Shown piece after piece: positions 32,120 through 40,436 of a stretch of 52,847 nucleotides of DNA (position 1 is the stretch's first letter; every line of letters begins with the position of its first letter). The stretch is taken from assembly GCA_027318915.1 (NCBI GenBank), contig DAHVOH010000015.1, positions 1 through 52,847 on the forward strand. The letters are read 5' to 3'. The notes beneath the pieces were generated by a model. The model had not been told where the DNA came from. It was given only the letters and a program-made list of their open reading frames with translations, and made no database searches. A program made the position numbers and the translations under genes. The DNA comes from Clostridiales bacterium. GTDB taxonomy: Bacteria; Bacillota_E; Sulfobacillia; Sulfobacillales; JAIMBI01.

Positions 32120-32737
32120 ATGCGCATGGCGATACCGGCGGGCCGTCTTGAGGCCCCCAGTTGGAATTGGCTCCAACGGCGGGGAGTGTCGCGCGGCGCT
32201 CCCCATGGCCGACGCCTCTGGACGCAGGCCGGCGGCTTGGAGGTGGTTCTGGTGAGGGGTCGCGACATCCCCGGTCTCGTCACCGCCGGCGTGGTGGACA
32301 TGGCAATTCTGGGCCGGGACGTGGCGGAGGAGTCGGGCGCGGCGCTTTGGTCGAGCGCCGGTTTGGGGTTTGGGATGTGTCGGCTTATGCTGGCGGTCCC
32401 CGATGGAGTGGTCTGGGATCCGGCACGCCCCTGGCGGATTGCGACGCGGTATCCGCGGTTGACCCGACGTTGGTTGGAGGACCAGCGGGTGGACGCCCAG
32501 GTGACGACCCTCACCGGATCGGTGGAGGTGGCGCCCCGATTGGGATTGGCCGACGCCGTGGTGGACGTGGTGCAGACGGGGGAGACCCTGCGTGCCAACG
32601 GGCTCCAGGCCGTGGCGAGTGTGCTGGACTGCTGCGCCGTCTTGGTGACCCGGAGCGGGGAGCAGACTCAGGCGCTGGGACTGCTGGACCAAAAGGAGGC
32701 GGAGGCCCGTGCCGTTGGTGACACACAGGCCGGATGA
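32120..32737 (+). CDS. hisG: ATP phosphoribosyltransferase, short form
   Basis: First step of histidine synthesis: joins ATP and phosphoribosyl pyrophosphate. At 205 residues it is the short form, lacking the C-terminal ACT-like regulatory domain. Periplasmic-binding-like domain landmarks are RGRDIPGLVTAGVVDMAILG and the phosphoribosyl-pyrophosphate loop region with GLADAVVDVVQTGETLRANG. Short HisG normally works only in a complex with HisZ, a histidyl-tRNA-synthetase-like subunit, and no hisZ is present in this window. GAGGAG lies 7 nt before ATG 32120. It overlaps hisD by 29 nt. Confidence 0.9.
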   Translation: MRMAIPAGRLEAPSWNWLQRRGVSRGAPHGRRLWTQAGGLEVVLVRGRDIPGLVTAGVVDMAILGRDVAEESGAALWSSAGLGFGMCRLMLAVPDGVVWDPARPWRIATRYPRLTRRWLEDQRVDAQVTTLTGSVEVAPRLGLADAVVDVVQTGETLRANGLQAVASVLDCCAVLVTRSGEQTQALGLLDQKEAEARAVGDTQAG

Positions 32738-33956
32738 CTGGCTTTCGGAGCGGCGGCGGGCGGACGCGGCCGACACGGGGACGCAAGTGGCGGAGGTGCT
32801 CGCCGACGTGCGGCGGCGGGGTGACTTGGCGGTGCGGGAATGGACCCGGCGCTGGGACGGCGTGGATCTGGACGACTACCGGGTGGAGGCCTCCGACGTC
32901 CGTCAAGCGTGGGCCGCCTTGGACTCTGACTTGCGCGGCGTCCTGGAGTTCGCGGCCGACCGGATACGGGCCTTTGCCGAGGCGACGCGCCCGCCCCGAG
33001 CCGTGAGCGCCCCGCCGGCCGACGGGATTCAAGCCCGCGTGATTTGGGAGCCGCTTCGTCGGGTGGCGGTGTATGTGCCGGCCGGGCGGTGGCCGCTCTG
33101 CTCGAGCGTTCTGATGGGCGGCATCCCGGCCCGAGTGGCCGAAGTGGGCGACGTCGTGCTGTTCACGCCGCCACAGAGGGATGGGCGTCCGGATCCGACC
33201 ACGCTGGCCGCGGCCGGACTTCTCGGCATCGAGGAGGTGTACCTCGTCGGCGGTGCCCAGGCCATTGCGGTCGCCGCCTTTGGCACGGAAACGGTCCGGG
33301 CCGTGGAGGCGGTTGTGGGGCCCGGCAATCGCTTCGTGACCGAGGCCAAGCGGCAAGTCCAAGGGATGGTGCGGATAGACGGACTGAACGGCCCCTCCGA
33401 GGTGGTGATCTGGGGGGAGCCCCCGGCGCCCGTGGACCAAGTGGCGCTGGACCTGCTGGCGCAGGCGGAACACGATCCGGCCAGCTGGGCCCTGGTGGTC
33501 AGCCGGGACGAGGAGTGGCTCCGGCACGTGGGACGCGCTGTCGATGAAGCGGGCGGAGATTCGCTGGCCCGGCAGGCCGGGGTCGGGGCGGTCGTCGTGA
33601 GCGGACCGGACGAGGCCGTTCGGTTCATCAACGCCTTTGGCCCCGAGCATCTGGAACTCTGGGGATCGCCGGTTCAGCATCGGAGCCGCCTGACCGTGGC
33701 CGGCGCCACGTTCCTGGACTGTCCGACACCGCTTGGCGACTACGTGGCCGGACCGAATCACGTGCTGCCCACCGGGGGCCGTGCGCGATTCGGCTCGGTG
33801 CTGGGGGTGGAGGATTTTCTCCGTCGGCGGACGGAGACCCGTGTGGTGGGCGATATGCGGCGCGCGGCGGCGGCCGGAGCCCGCCTGGCCCGGGCGGAAG
33901 GACTGTCCCGACACGCTGCGGCGCTGGACCGCTTTGGGGAGGAGGCGCCGTCTTGA
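32709..33956 (+). CDS. hisD: histidinol dehydrogenase
   Basis: Last two oxidations of histidine synthesis, histidinol to histidine, using NAD and zinc. 415 residues, full length. RRVAVYVPAGRWPLCSSVLM, EEVYLVGGAQAIAVAAFGTE, VVGPGNRFVTEAKRQVQG, QAEHDPASWALVV (zinc His), NAFGPEHLELW (catalytic Glu-His pair) and PLGDYVAGPNHVLPTGG (zinc Asp and substrate His) appear in order. Starts at GTG 32709 after AAAGGAGG, inside the end of hisG. Overlaps hisB by 4 nt. Confidence 0.95.
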   Translation: MPLVTHRPDDWLSERRRADAADTGTQVAEVLADVRRRGDLAVREWTRRWDGVDLDDYRVEASDVRQAWAALDSDLRGVLEFAADRIRAFAEATRPPRAVSAPPADGIQARVIWEPLRRVAVYVPAGRWPLCSSVLMGGIPARVAEVGDVVLFTPPQRDGRPDPTTLAAAGLLGIEEVYLVGGAQAIAVAAFGTETVRAVEAVVGPGNRFVTEAKRQVQGMVRIDGLNGPSEVVIWGEPPAPVDQVALDLLAQAEHDPASWALVVSRDEEWLRHVGRAVDEAGGDSLARQAGVGAVVVSGPDEAVRFINAFGPEHLELWGSPVQHRSRLTVAGATFLDCPTPLGDYVAGPNHVLPTGGRARFGSVLGVEDFLRRRTETRVVGDMRRAAAAGARLARAEGLSRHAAALDRFGEEAPS

Positions 33957-34567
33957 CACCCAAGCCGCCGGTGGGGACGGTCGTGGAACGCGTCACCCGC
34001 GAGACACGGATTCGGATGGTGCTTGGGGCCCCTGCCCTGCGGGTAGCCCTGCCGGTGCCGCTCTTTGCCCACTTTCTGACCGCCTGCTTCACCACCTGGG
34101 GTTTGGCGGCGGACGTGGACGGTTCGGGTGATGTCGACGTGGATCCCCATCATCTGGTGGAAGATGTGGGGCTGGTGATGGGCCGGGCGCTTCGGGAACG
34201 CTGGCCCGGCTACCGCGACGTGGCGCGCTATGGCTGGGCGGTCGTGGTGATGGATGACGCCCGGGTCGACGTGGCGCTGGACCTGTCGGGGCGGACGGGC
34301 TGCTGGCTTTCCGGAACCCCGGAGGCGGCTGTGAACGGTCTGGATGCGGAGGCGTTGGCGGAGTTCTGGCAGGGTTTGGCGCGAGGCGGTCAACTGACCG
34401 TGCACGTGGCCGTCCAGGCCGGGCACAACCGTCATCACCAGTGGGAGGCCAGCTTCAAGGCGCTGGGCCTGGCTTTGTCGATGGCGACGACGACGCGGGC
34501 CGGCACGCTGAGCACGAAGGGGGTGATAGGGGATGGCGGTGGCGATTCTGGACCTGGAGCTCGGTAA
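33953..34567 (+). CDS. hisB: imidazoleglycerol-phosphate dehydratase
   Basis: Step 6 of the pathway; a manganese enzyme, monofunctional here (no phosphatase domain), 204 residues. HHLVEDVGLVMGRAL and HNRHHQWEASFKALGLAL are the two symmetry-related H-H-x2-E-(D/A) metal motifs. DLSGR and TLSTKG bind phosphate. In the N-terminal motif normally reading D-H-M-L-x5-H-G, this protein has AHFLTACFTTWG, so the second His is Trp. The C-terminus runs about 12 residues past the usual end because it reads into hisH. TTG start at 33953 overlaps the hisD stop and is 7 nt after GGGGAGGAGG. Confidence 0.9.
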   Translation: MTPKPPVGTVVERVTRETRIRMVLGAPALRVALPVPLFAHFLTACFTTWGLAADVDGSGDVDVDPHHLVEDVGLVMGRALRERWPGYRDVARYGWAVVVMDDARVDVALDLSGRTGCWLSGTPEAAVNGLDAEALAEFWQGLARGGQLTVHVAVQAGHNRHHQWEASFKALGLALSMATTTRAGTLSTKGVIGDGGGDSGPGAR

Positions 34568-35144
34568 TCTGAATTCCGTGCGCTGGGCCCTGGAGCGTTT
34601 GGGGGCGGCGGTGGTGGTCACGGCCGATCCGTCCGTGGCGGCAAGCGCGGACGGGCTGGTGTTGCCCGGCGTCGGCCATTACGCCGCCGGGGCGGAACGG
34701 CTGGCCGCCAGCGGGCTTGATGACGCGATTCGCCGTCGCGTGGGCGCGGTGCCCATTTTGGGCATCTGCCTCGGCATGCAGCTTTTGTTCGACCGATCGG
34801 AAGAGGGTGGACGGGGTCTCGGCGTGTTGGCCGGCACCGTCACCCGTCTTGAGACCGCCCAGGCGCCCCTTCCCCACATGGGCTGGAACACCGTGGAGGT
34901 GCGCGCGGCCGCCGGGCCGCTCGCGGCGGCCGGGGCCGGCGACGCCTACTTCTGCCATACGTACGCCGTGCGCCCGGAGGACCCGCTGCTGGCGACCGCC
35001 TACACGGAATACGGAGAAGTCTTTGTCAGCGCGGTTCAGCGGGGTTTGGTGAGCGGCGTCCAATTCCATCCCGAGCGCAGCGGCGCTTACGGCAGCGCCG
35101 TGCTTCAATCCTTTCTTCAGCAGGTGACGCGATGTTCACGGTAA
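34533..35144 (+). CDS. hisH: imidazole glycerol phosphate synthase, glutaminase subunit
   Basis: Class I glutamine amidotransferase that feeds ammonia to HisF. 203 residues. The catalytic triad is visible: Cys79 in ILGICLGMQLLF, and the His and Glu of GVQFHPERSG. PHMGWNTVEV and the LPGVGHYAAGAERL oxyanion region are typical. ATG 34533 lies 35 nt inside hisB, the longest overlap in the operon, following GGGGGTGATAGGGG. Confidence 0.93.
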   Translation: MAVAILDLELGNLNSVRWALERLGAAVVVTADPSVAASADGLVLPGVGHYAAGAERLAASGLDDAIRRRVGAVPILGICLGMQLLFDRSEEGGRGLGVLAGTVTRLETAQAPLPHMGWNTVEVRAAAGPLAAAGAGDAYFCHTYAVRPEDPLLATAYTEYGEVFVSAVQRGLVSGVQFHPERSGAYGSAVLQSFLQQVTRCSR

Positions 35145-35836
35145 TCCCGGCCATCGACGTCGCCGGTGGGCGCGTTGTTCGCCTGACTCGCGGGCAGGCC
35201 TCGGCCATGACCGTTTACGACACTGATCCGGTCGCGGTGGCGGAGCGCTTCGCGGCCGCCGGCGCGCAGGCGCTTCACGTGGTGGATTTGGATGCCGCCT
35301 GGGGAGAGCCCGGACTGAACGTCGCGCTGGTGACGCGCATCACACGCATCGGGCCCCCGGTGCAGTTGGGCGGCGGCGTGCGCAGTGTGGACGCGGCCCG
35401 GCGCTGGCTTGATGCCGGGGTCCGTCGGCTGGTGGTGGGATCGGCCATCCGGGACCCAGACCTGTTTGCCGCCTTGACGGCGGCGGTGGGGCCGCACCGG
35501 TTGATGGCGTCGCTGGATTTTCGCGGTGACGAACTGCGCATTGCCGGCTGGCGCGCGGCGGCCGGAGTGACGGGGGAGGAGGCGGTCCGGCGCCTGCGCG
35601 ACTTTGGATGGACGAACGTGGTGGTGACGGCGGTGGATCGGGACGGCACCGGGGAGGGTCCCGATCTGGCCCTGATTGGCCGGTGGGTGGGTCTAGGCTT
35701 TCTGATTTACGCGGCAGGGGGCATTCGCGGCCGCCCCGACCTCGACGCGCTGAACAGATTGGGCGCGCGGGGGGCGGTGGTGGGGCGGGCCTTCTACGAC
35801 GGGAGCCTCACGGTTGAGGAGGGATTTGCGTGCTGA
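35132..35836 (+). CDS. hisA: phosphoribosylformimino-AICAR-phosphate isomerase
   Basis: Amadori isomerase of step 4, a single (beta/alpha)8 barrel of 234 residues. Catalytic Asp8 lies in IPAIDVAGGRVVRL and the second catalytic Asp in VVVTAVDRDGTGEG. Phosphate sites are VQLGGGVRSVDAARRWLDAG and YAAGGIRGRPDLDAL, one per half barrel. It overlaps hisH by 13 nt and hisF by 7 nt. Confidence 0.94.
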   Translation: MFTVIPAIDVAGGRVVRLTRGQASAMTVYDTDPVAVAERFAAAGAQALHVVDLDAAWGEPGLNVALVTRITRIGPPVQLGGGVRSVDAARRWLDAGVRRLVVGSAIRDPDLFAALTAAVGPHRLMASLDFRGDELRIAGWRAAAGVTGEEAVRRLRDFGWTNVVVTAVDRDGTGEGPDLALIGRWVGLGFLIYAAGGIRGRPDLDALNRLGARGAVVGRAFYDGSLTVEEGFAC

Positions 35837-36594
35837 AGCCGCGCCTCATCGTGTGCCTGGATGTGGCGGACGGGTTTGTGGTCAAAGGGAGGCAGTTTGA
35901 GCGGCTGCAGCGCTGGGGCCGCCCGGAGGACTTGGCGCGGCGCTATCAGGATGAGGGCGCCGATGAAGTGGTGGTGCTGGACATCACCGCCAGCCCGGAG
36001 CAGCGGGGCCCCGATGTGGAGATGGTGGGGCGGGTGGCGCGCGATTTGGCCATTCCCCTGACCGTGGGCGGAGGGCTCTCGCGGCGTGAGCAGGTGGGGG
36101 CCGTCCTGGCGGCCGGGGCGGACAAGGTGTCGTTGAATACGGCCGCTCTGGCCGATCCGGCGCTGGTGGCCGAATCCGCGGCGCGATACGGCAGTCAGGC
36201 GGTCGTGGTGGCGGTGGATGTGCGCCGGGGGGACGGGGACTGGCGGGTCTATAGTCGCGGCGGTCGACTGGAGACGCCGTGGCGCCTTCGGCCCTGGCTC
36301 GAGCGGGTAGAGGCATTGGGGGCCGGAGAAATCCTGCTGACATCGATTGACCAGGACGGGACGGGGACCGGCTACGACCGCCAGGCGCTGGCAGCGGCGA
36401 CGCAGGCGGTGTCGCTGCCGGTCATCGCGTCGGGCGGGGCGCAGCATCCCGATCATCTGGCGCAGGCCCTGGCCATCGCGGGCGTCACCGGCGTACTGGT
36501 GGCCGGCGTGTTGCATCGCGGCGAGACAACGATTGGGCGGCTCAAGCAAGAGCTGGCGGCACGAGGGGTGATGATGCGTGAGCAGTGGGTCTGA
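35830..36594 (+). CDS. hisF: imidazole glycerol phosphate synthase, cyclase subunit
   Basis: Barrel subunit that uses ammonia from HisH to make imidazole glycerol phosphate and AICAR. 254 residues. RLIVCLDVADGFVVKG carries catalytic Asp, and AVVVAVDVRRGDGDWRVYSR carries the second. TVGGGLSRREQVGAVLAAGA and LLTSIDQDGTGTGYD are phosphate and barrel-mouth motifs. It starts at GTG 35830 within the end of hisA after GAGGAGGG. Partner HisH is encoded two genes upstream. Confidence 0.94.
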   Translation: MLKPRLIVCLDVADGFVVKGRQFERLQRWGRPEDLARRYQDEGADEVVVLDITASPEQRGPDVEMVGRVARDLAIPLTVGGGLSRREQVGAVLAAGADKVSLNTAALADPALVAESAARYGSQAVVVAVDVRRGDGDWRVYSRGGRLETPWRLRPWLERVEALGAGEILLTSIDQDGTGTGYDRQALAAATQAVSLPVIASGGAQHPDHLAQALAIAGVTGVLVAGVLHRGETTIGRLKQELAARGVMMREQWV

Positions 36595-37192
36595 GGGGTC
36601 GCTCCAGCCCGTGGTGGTGCAGGATGCCAACAGCGGCACGGTGCTGATGCTGGCCTGGGCGAATGAGGCGGCGGTGGAAGCTTCCCGACAGACCGGCCGG
36701 GCTCATTTCTGGAGTCGATCGCGCCGGGCGCTCTGGGACAAGGGAGCGACGTCCGGGCAAGTGCTGACCATGCGCCGGATCGCGGCCGACTGCGATGACG
36801 ATGCGCTGTTGTATCAGGTGGAGGCGCCGCGGGGCGCCTGCCACACAGGACGCCAGAGCTGCTTTGGCGACGTGGACGTGCCGGCGGGCATGCTGGGGAG
36901 TCTGTTTCAGACGCAAGCGGAGCGCATGGCCGGCGGCGATGCCGCCACGTCGTACACGCGTCGGCTGGCGGATGGGGGGATGGACCGGGTGCTTCGGAAG
37001 GTGGGCGAGGAGACGGCTGAATTTCTGGTGGCGTGCAAGAACGGTGATCCGGCGGAGGTGCGGGCCGAGGCGGCCGACGTTGTCTACCACGTATGGCTGG
37101 CCCTCCATCTGGCCGGCGTGAGCCTTGCTGACGTGAGTGCCGAACTGGCCCGGCGGCGCGGCCCCACCCGTGTGGTGCCCGACGGGCTCTGA
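36578..37192 (+). CDS. hisI: bifunctional phosphoribosyl-AMP cyclohydrolase / phosphoribosyl-ATP pyrophosphatase
   Basis: HisIE fusion of 204 residues for steps 2 and 3. Residues 1-110 are the zinc-dependent cyclohydrolase: VLMLAWANEAAVEASRQTGR, HFWSRSRRALWDKGATSG, the D-x-D metal site ADCDDDALL, and the zinc Cys of GACHTGRQSCF. Residues 120-200 are the helical MazG-like pyrophosphohydrolase with VLRKVGEETAEFLVACKNGD and EAADVVYHVWLAL. GTG 36578 overlaps hisF by 17 nt. It is the last gene of the operon; hisJ converges 15 nt beyond. Confidence 0.92.
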   Translation: MSSGSEGSLQPVVVQDANSGTVLMLAWANEAAVEASRQTGRAHFWSRSRRALWDKGATSGQVLTMRRIAADCDDDALLYQVEAPRGACHTGRQSCFGDVDVPAGMLGSLFQTQAERMAGGDAATSYTRRLADGGMDRVLRKVGEETAEFLVACKNGDPAEVRAEAADVVYHVWLALHLAGVSLADVSAELARRRGPTRVVPDGL

Positions 37193-37207
37193 GCTCCTGA
37201 TCCTCCA

Positions 37208-38089
37208 CTATCGGGGCGCGGGAGCCTCCCCGGCGGCGTTCGGGGACGAAAAGCGGTCATAGTGGCGACCGACCTCGGCGACGCTGTGGGCATCCGACCC
37301 GTAGATGAGCGGGATGCCCAGCGTGCGGGCGCGGTTGGCCACCGCGTCCGGCGGGTAGGGTTCGCGACAGTAGGGCTTGTCCAATCCCGATAGATTGTGG
37401 TCCAGTTCGCACCCCTGTCGCCGGATGGCCAACAAGAGGCGGTCGAGCTGTTGCGACACGGCCCGCGTCTCGGCGGGGACCAGCGGGGGAAAGTAGTGCT
37501 GGAATTTTTGACAGAGGCTGACATGGCCGATGCGGCCAGGCTTGTAGGGGCCCAAGTTCGCCTCCACGGCCGTCTCCACCAGACGATAGTAGGCTTGCTG
37601 AAACGCCGCGAATCCGCCGTAGTGCGGCAGCACGGACTCGGCCAGTTCGTCCGGCGTCAGATCAATGCCGCGCCAGGCGCCGCCGGCCGGCAGGTAGTGA
37701 ACCGACAGCACCGCGTCATCGATTTGCGCGCCCACCTCGTCCAGAAAGCGCCGCGTCCACGTGGTATGCTCCGGGAGAAAGTCCAGCTCGAAACCGACCA
37801 GCAGGCGGATGTGCGGCGCGTAGCGCGCCTGGAGACGATGCATCGCCGCCAGGTATTCCTGCAGGCGAGCCGGTTCCAGCTGTAGGCTGGCCACGGTCGC
37901 GGGCGGGTAGGGCAGCGCGGCGGCAAACGCGGGCGGGAGTGGGGCGTGTTCGGTCACCGTGTAGGTGTCGAAGCCGAGATCGATGGCGCGCTCCACCAAA
38001 GCCTCGGTGGGCTCGCCGGACCCGTGAAGGCAGTACTGGCTGTGGCTGTGGCCATCGCGCTTGCGGCCCGCGCCGCGATCGACCCCCAC
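37208..38089 (-). CDS. hisJ: histidinol-phosphatase, PHP family
   Basis: Metal-dependent phosphatase for step 8, a 293-residue PHP-domain protein of the HisJ/HisK type. DGHSHSQYCLHGSG gives the first metal ligands, TVTEHAPLPP the next His-Glu block, LVGFELDFLPEHTTWTRRF the middle motif, and YGSDAHSVAEVGRHYD the final Asp-His. The GTG at 38089 was chosen because AGGAGG lies 7 nt upstream, whereas the ATG at 38095 abuts it. It points towards the his operon end, so it is transcribed separately yet completes the same pathway; no HisB-type or HisN phosphatase is in view. Confidence 0.9.
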   Translation of the reverse strand: MGVDRGAGRKRDGHSHSQYCLHGSGEPTEALVERAIDLGFDTYTVTEHAPLPPAFAAALPYPPATVASLQLEPARLQEYLAAMHRLQARYAPHIRLLVGFELDFLPEHTTWTRRFLDEVGAQIDDAVLSVHYLPAGGAWRGIDLTPDELAESVLPHYGGFAAFQQAYYRLVETAVEANLGPYKPGRIGHVSLCQKFQHYFPPLVPAETRAVSQQLDRLLLAIRRQGCELDHNLSGLDKPYCREPYPPDAVANRARTLGIPLIYGSDAHSVAEVGRHYDRFSSPNAAGEAPAPR

Positions 38090-38403
38090 GTGCATCCCTC
38101 CTGCGCCGGCCCGTCGACGTGCGGCACGGGCCGAGATATTGTTGCGCCGACACTCGTTCCTTGGGTATGGTCGCCCTTTGCGGCCCTATGCACAAGAGCG
38201 TGTGTCCGGTCGACTCGACTTCGGCGCCTCGTTGGCATCGCGGCGACCCACACGCCGGTGGAGGAACCCATTGAACGGGGCGTACCCGGGGCCGGGACGA
38301 GCGGCGACCGTCAGCGTGGGGTCCACGAGGTGATTCTGGGGTGGGGGCGGTGAGCAGGAGGGCGGCTGTCAGACGCGAAGTGCGCATAAAGGGGGGTGGC
38401 GCG
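38090..38403. other. divergent intergenic region between hisJ and acetoacetyl-CoA synthetase genes
   Basis: No gene. TTGCGC (38142-38147), 18 nt, TATGGT (38166-38171) is a possible plus-strand promoter 230 nt before the synthetase start, with a poor -35. No riboswitch or clear operator recognised. Confidence 0.35.
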
Positions 38404-40371
38404 ATGGCGGCCGAACCGATCGAGGAAGGCACGCTGCTCTGGGAGCCATCGACGACGGAGCGGGACGCGGCCAATGTGACGCGGCTGATCGGATGGCTGG
38501 AGCGTGAGCGCGGGCTGGCCTTCCCTGACTACGAGGCGCTCTGGCGCTGGTCGGTGCAGGATCTGGACGGCTTTTGGGGGGCGATGTGGGACTATTTTCA
38601 ACTGGGTGCCCGCACCGGCCCCGTGCTGGGCCGCGACACCATGCCCGGGGCGGACTGGTTTCCGGACATGACGGTCAACTACGCCGAGCAGATCTTTCGC
38701 CGGGGTGGAGGGGATGGCACCGCTCTGGTATTCGCTGCCGAGGGACGGGCGCCGGTCAGCTGGTCCTGGGATGAGCTGGCCGATCAGGTCGCCCGCGCCG
38801 CGGCCGGTCTCAAGCGTCTCGGAGTCGGCATGGGCGACCGCGTCGTGGCCTACATCCCCAACATTCCCGAGGCCGTGGTCTCTCTGTTGGCCACCGCTTC
38901 GCTGGGCGCGATTTGGTCCTGTTGCTCGCCGGACTTCGGCACTGCGGCCGTGATGGATCGGTTTCGCCAAGTCGACCCCAGCGTGCTGATTGCCGTCGAC
39001 GGCTATCCGTATGGCGGAAAAGTGTATGATCGTCGCGCCATCGTGGAAGACCTGCGCCGGCACTTGCCCACGCTGCGCGCGGTGGTGTGGGTGCCCTACC
39101 AGTTCGGTTCGCCGCCGGGCCTGCCGCCGGAGTATGTGACCTGGTCGGAACTCACGCGGGAGCCCGCCCGGCTGACCTTCCGCCGCGTGCCGTTCTCCCA
39201 TCCCCTGTGGGTGGTGTACTCGTCTGGTACGACCGGACTGCCCAAACCCATCGTGCACGGCCACGGCGGCATCCTGCTGGTGCATTTGGTCAATGGGCAT
39301 GTGCACATGAACCTGACCGAAAACAGCCGATTCTTTTGGTTCACCACCACCGGGTGGATGATGTGGAACACCCTGGTGAGCGGACTTTTGAGCGGGGGCG
39401 TCATTGTGTTGTACGATGGCCACCCCACGTATCCCCGGGCCGACTCGCTCTTTGAGCTGGCGGAGGGGCAGGCGGTCACGTTTTTCGGAACCAGCGCCGC
39501 CTACCTGGCGCAAGCGCAGAAGGCGGGCATTCGCCCCGGCCAGCGTTTTGGGCTGGCGTCGCTGGAGGCCGTGGGGTCCACCGGATCCCCGCTGGCGCCG
39601 GGCCAGTTTGCCTGGGTCTATCGGGAGGTCAAAAACGATCTGTGGCTCACGTCCGCCAGTGGCGGCACCGACGTGTGCGCCAAGCTGGTGGGTGGGGTGC
39701 CGACGCTTCCGGTTCACGCCGGCGAGATTCAATGCCGGTGTCTCGGTATGAGCGTGGAGGCTTACGACGCGGATGGGCACTCGCTCGTGGACGAGATCGG
39801 CGAGCTCGTCATCACCCGGCCGGCGCCGTCCATGCCGCTCTGCTTTTGGAACGACGCCGACGGGCTTCGCTACCGAGAGAGCTACTTTGAGAAATATCCC
39901 GGGGTGTGGCACCACGGCGACTGGATCAAAATCACGGCTCGAGGCAGTGCGGTCATCTATGGACGCTCCGACGCCACCATCAATCGCCATGGGGTGCGCA
40001 TGGGCTCCAGCGAGATTTATCGGGTGGTGGAGGGGCTGGCGGAAGTGCGCGACAGTCTGGTGGTGGACCTCGAATATCGTGGCCGCTCCTCCACCCTGGT
40101 GCTGTTCGTGGTGCTCGAGCCCGGCGTCCGGCTCGACGAGGCGCTCGCGGAGCGCATTCGGCGGGCGATTCGCGAGCAGTTGTCGCCGCGCCACGTTCCC
40201 GACGTCATTCATGCCATCCGCGAGGTGCCGCGGACCTTGAACGGCAAGAAGCTGGAAATTCCCGTGCGCAGGGTGCTCCTGGGGGTGCCCGTCGAGGAGG
40301 CGGTCAATCTGGGCGCCGTGGCCAATCTGAGCGCATTGGATGATGTGCTGGCGTGGAAGGCCGCCCGCTGA
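38404..40371 (+). CDS. acetoacetyl-CoA synthetase (acetoacetate-CoA ligase)
   Basis: A 655-residue ATP-dependent acyl-adenylating ligase converting acetoacetate and CoA to acetoacetyl-CoA. WVVYSSGTTGLPKPIVHGHG is the AMP-binding signature, WFTTTGWMMWNTLVSGLL and SASGGTDVCAKLVGGVPTLP are the adenylate and acyl-pocket motifs, WHHGDWIKITARGSAVIYGR is the hinge region, and VPRTLNGKKLEIPVRRVLLG holds the catalytic C-terminal Lys. The early WRWSVQDLDGFWGAMWDYF segment separates this family from acetyl-CoA synthetase. ATG 38404 follows AAAGGGGGG; the frame start at 38341 adds a basic tail without support. A role in ketone-body or polyhydroxybutyrate metabolism is likely. Confidence 0.9.
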   Translation: MAAEPIEEGTLLWEPSTTERDAANVTRLIGWLERERGLAFPDYEALWRWSVQDLDGFWGAMWDYFQLGARTGPVLGRDTMPGADWFPDMTVNYAEQIFRRGGGDGTALVFAAEGRAPVSWSWDELADQVARAAAGLKRLGVGMGDRVVAYIPNIPEAVVSLLATASLGAIWSCCSPDFGTAAVMDRFRQVDPSVLIAVDGYPYGGKVYDRRAIVEDLRRHLPTLRAVVWVPYQFGSPPGLPPEYVTWSELTREPARLTFRRVPFSHPLWVVYSSGTTGLPKPIVHGHGGILLVHLVNGHVHMNLTENSRFFWFTTTGWMMWNTLVSGLLSGGVIVLYDGHPTYPRADSLFELAEGQAVTFFGTSAAYLAQAQKAGIRPGQRFGLASLEAVGSTGSPLAPGQFAWVYREVKNDLWLTSASGGTDVCAKLVGGVPTLPVHAGEIQCRCLGMSVEAYDADGHSLVDEIGELVITRPAPSMPLCFWNDADGLRYRESYFEKYPGVWHHGDWIKITARGSAVIYGRSDATINRHGVRMGSSEIYRVVEGLAEVRDSLVVDLEYRGRSSTLVLFVVLEPGVRLDEALAERIRRAIREQLSPRHVPDVIHAIREVPRTLNGKKLEIPVRRVLLGVPVEEAVNLGAVANLSALDDVLAWKAAR

Positions 40372-40436
40372 GGCTGGGAGTGAAGGTCCGCTGAGTGTCT
40401 GGCGTCCGGCCGGTCAGGCGGGCGGGCCCCTGGTGG

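Noticed and set aside
38311..40212. A 633-codon minus-strand open frame opposite acetoacetyl-CoA synthetase
   Set aside because: The plus strand has all ligase motifs; the antisense product is His/Arg/Gln-rich without motifs. Long antisense frames are common in GC-rich coding DNA.
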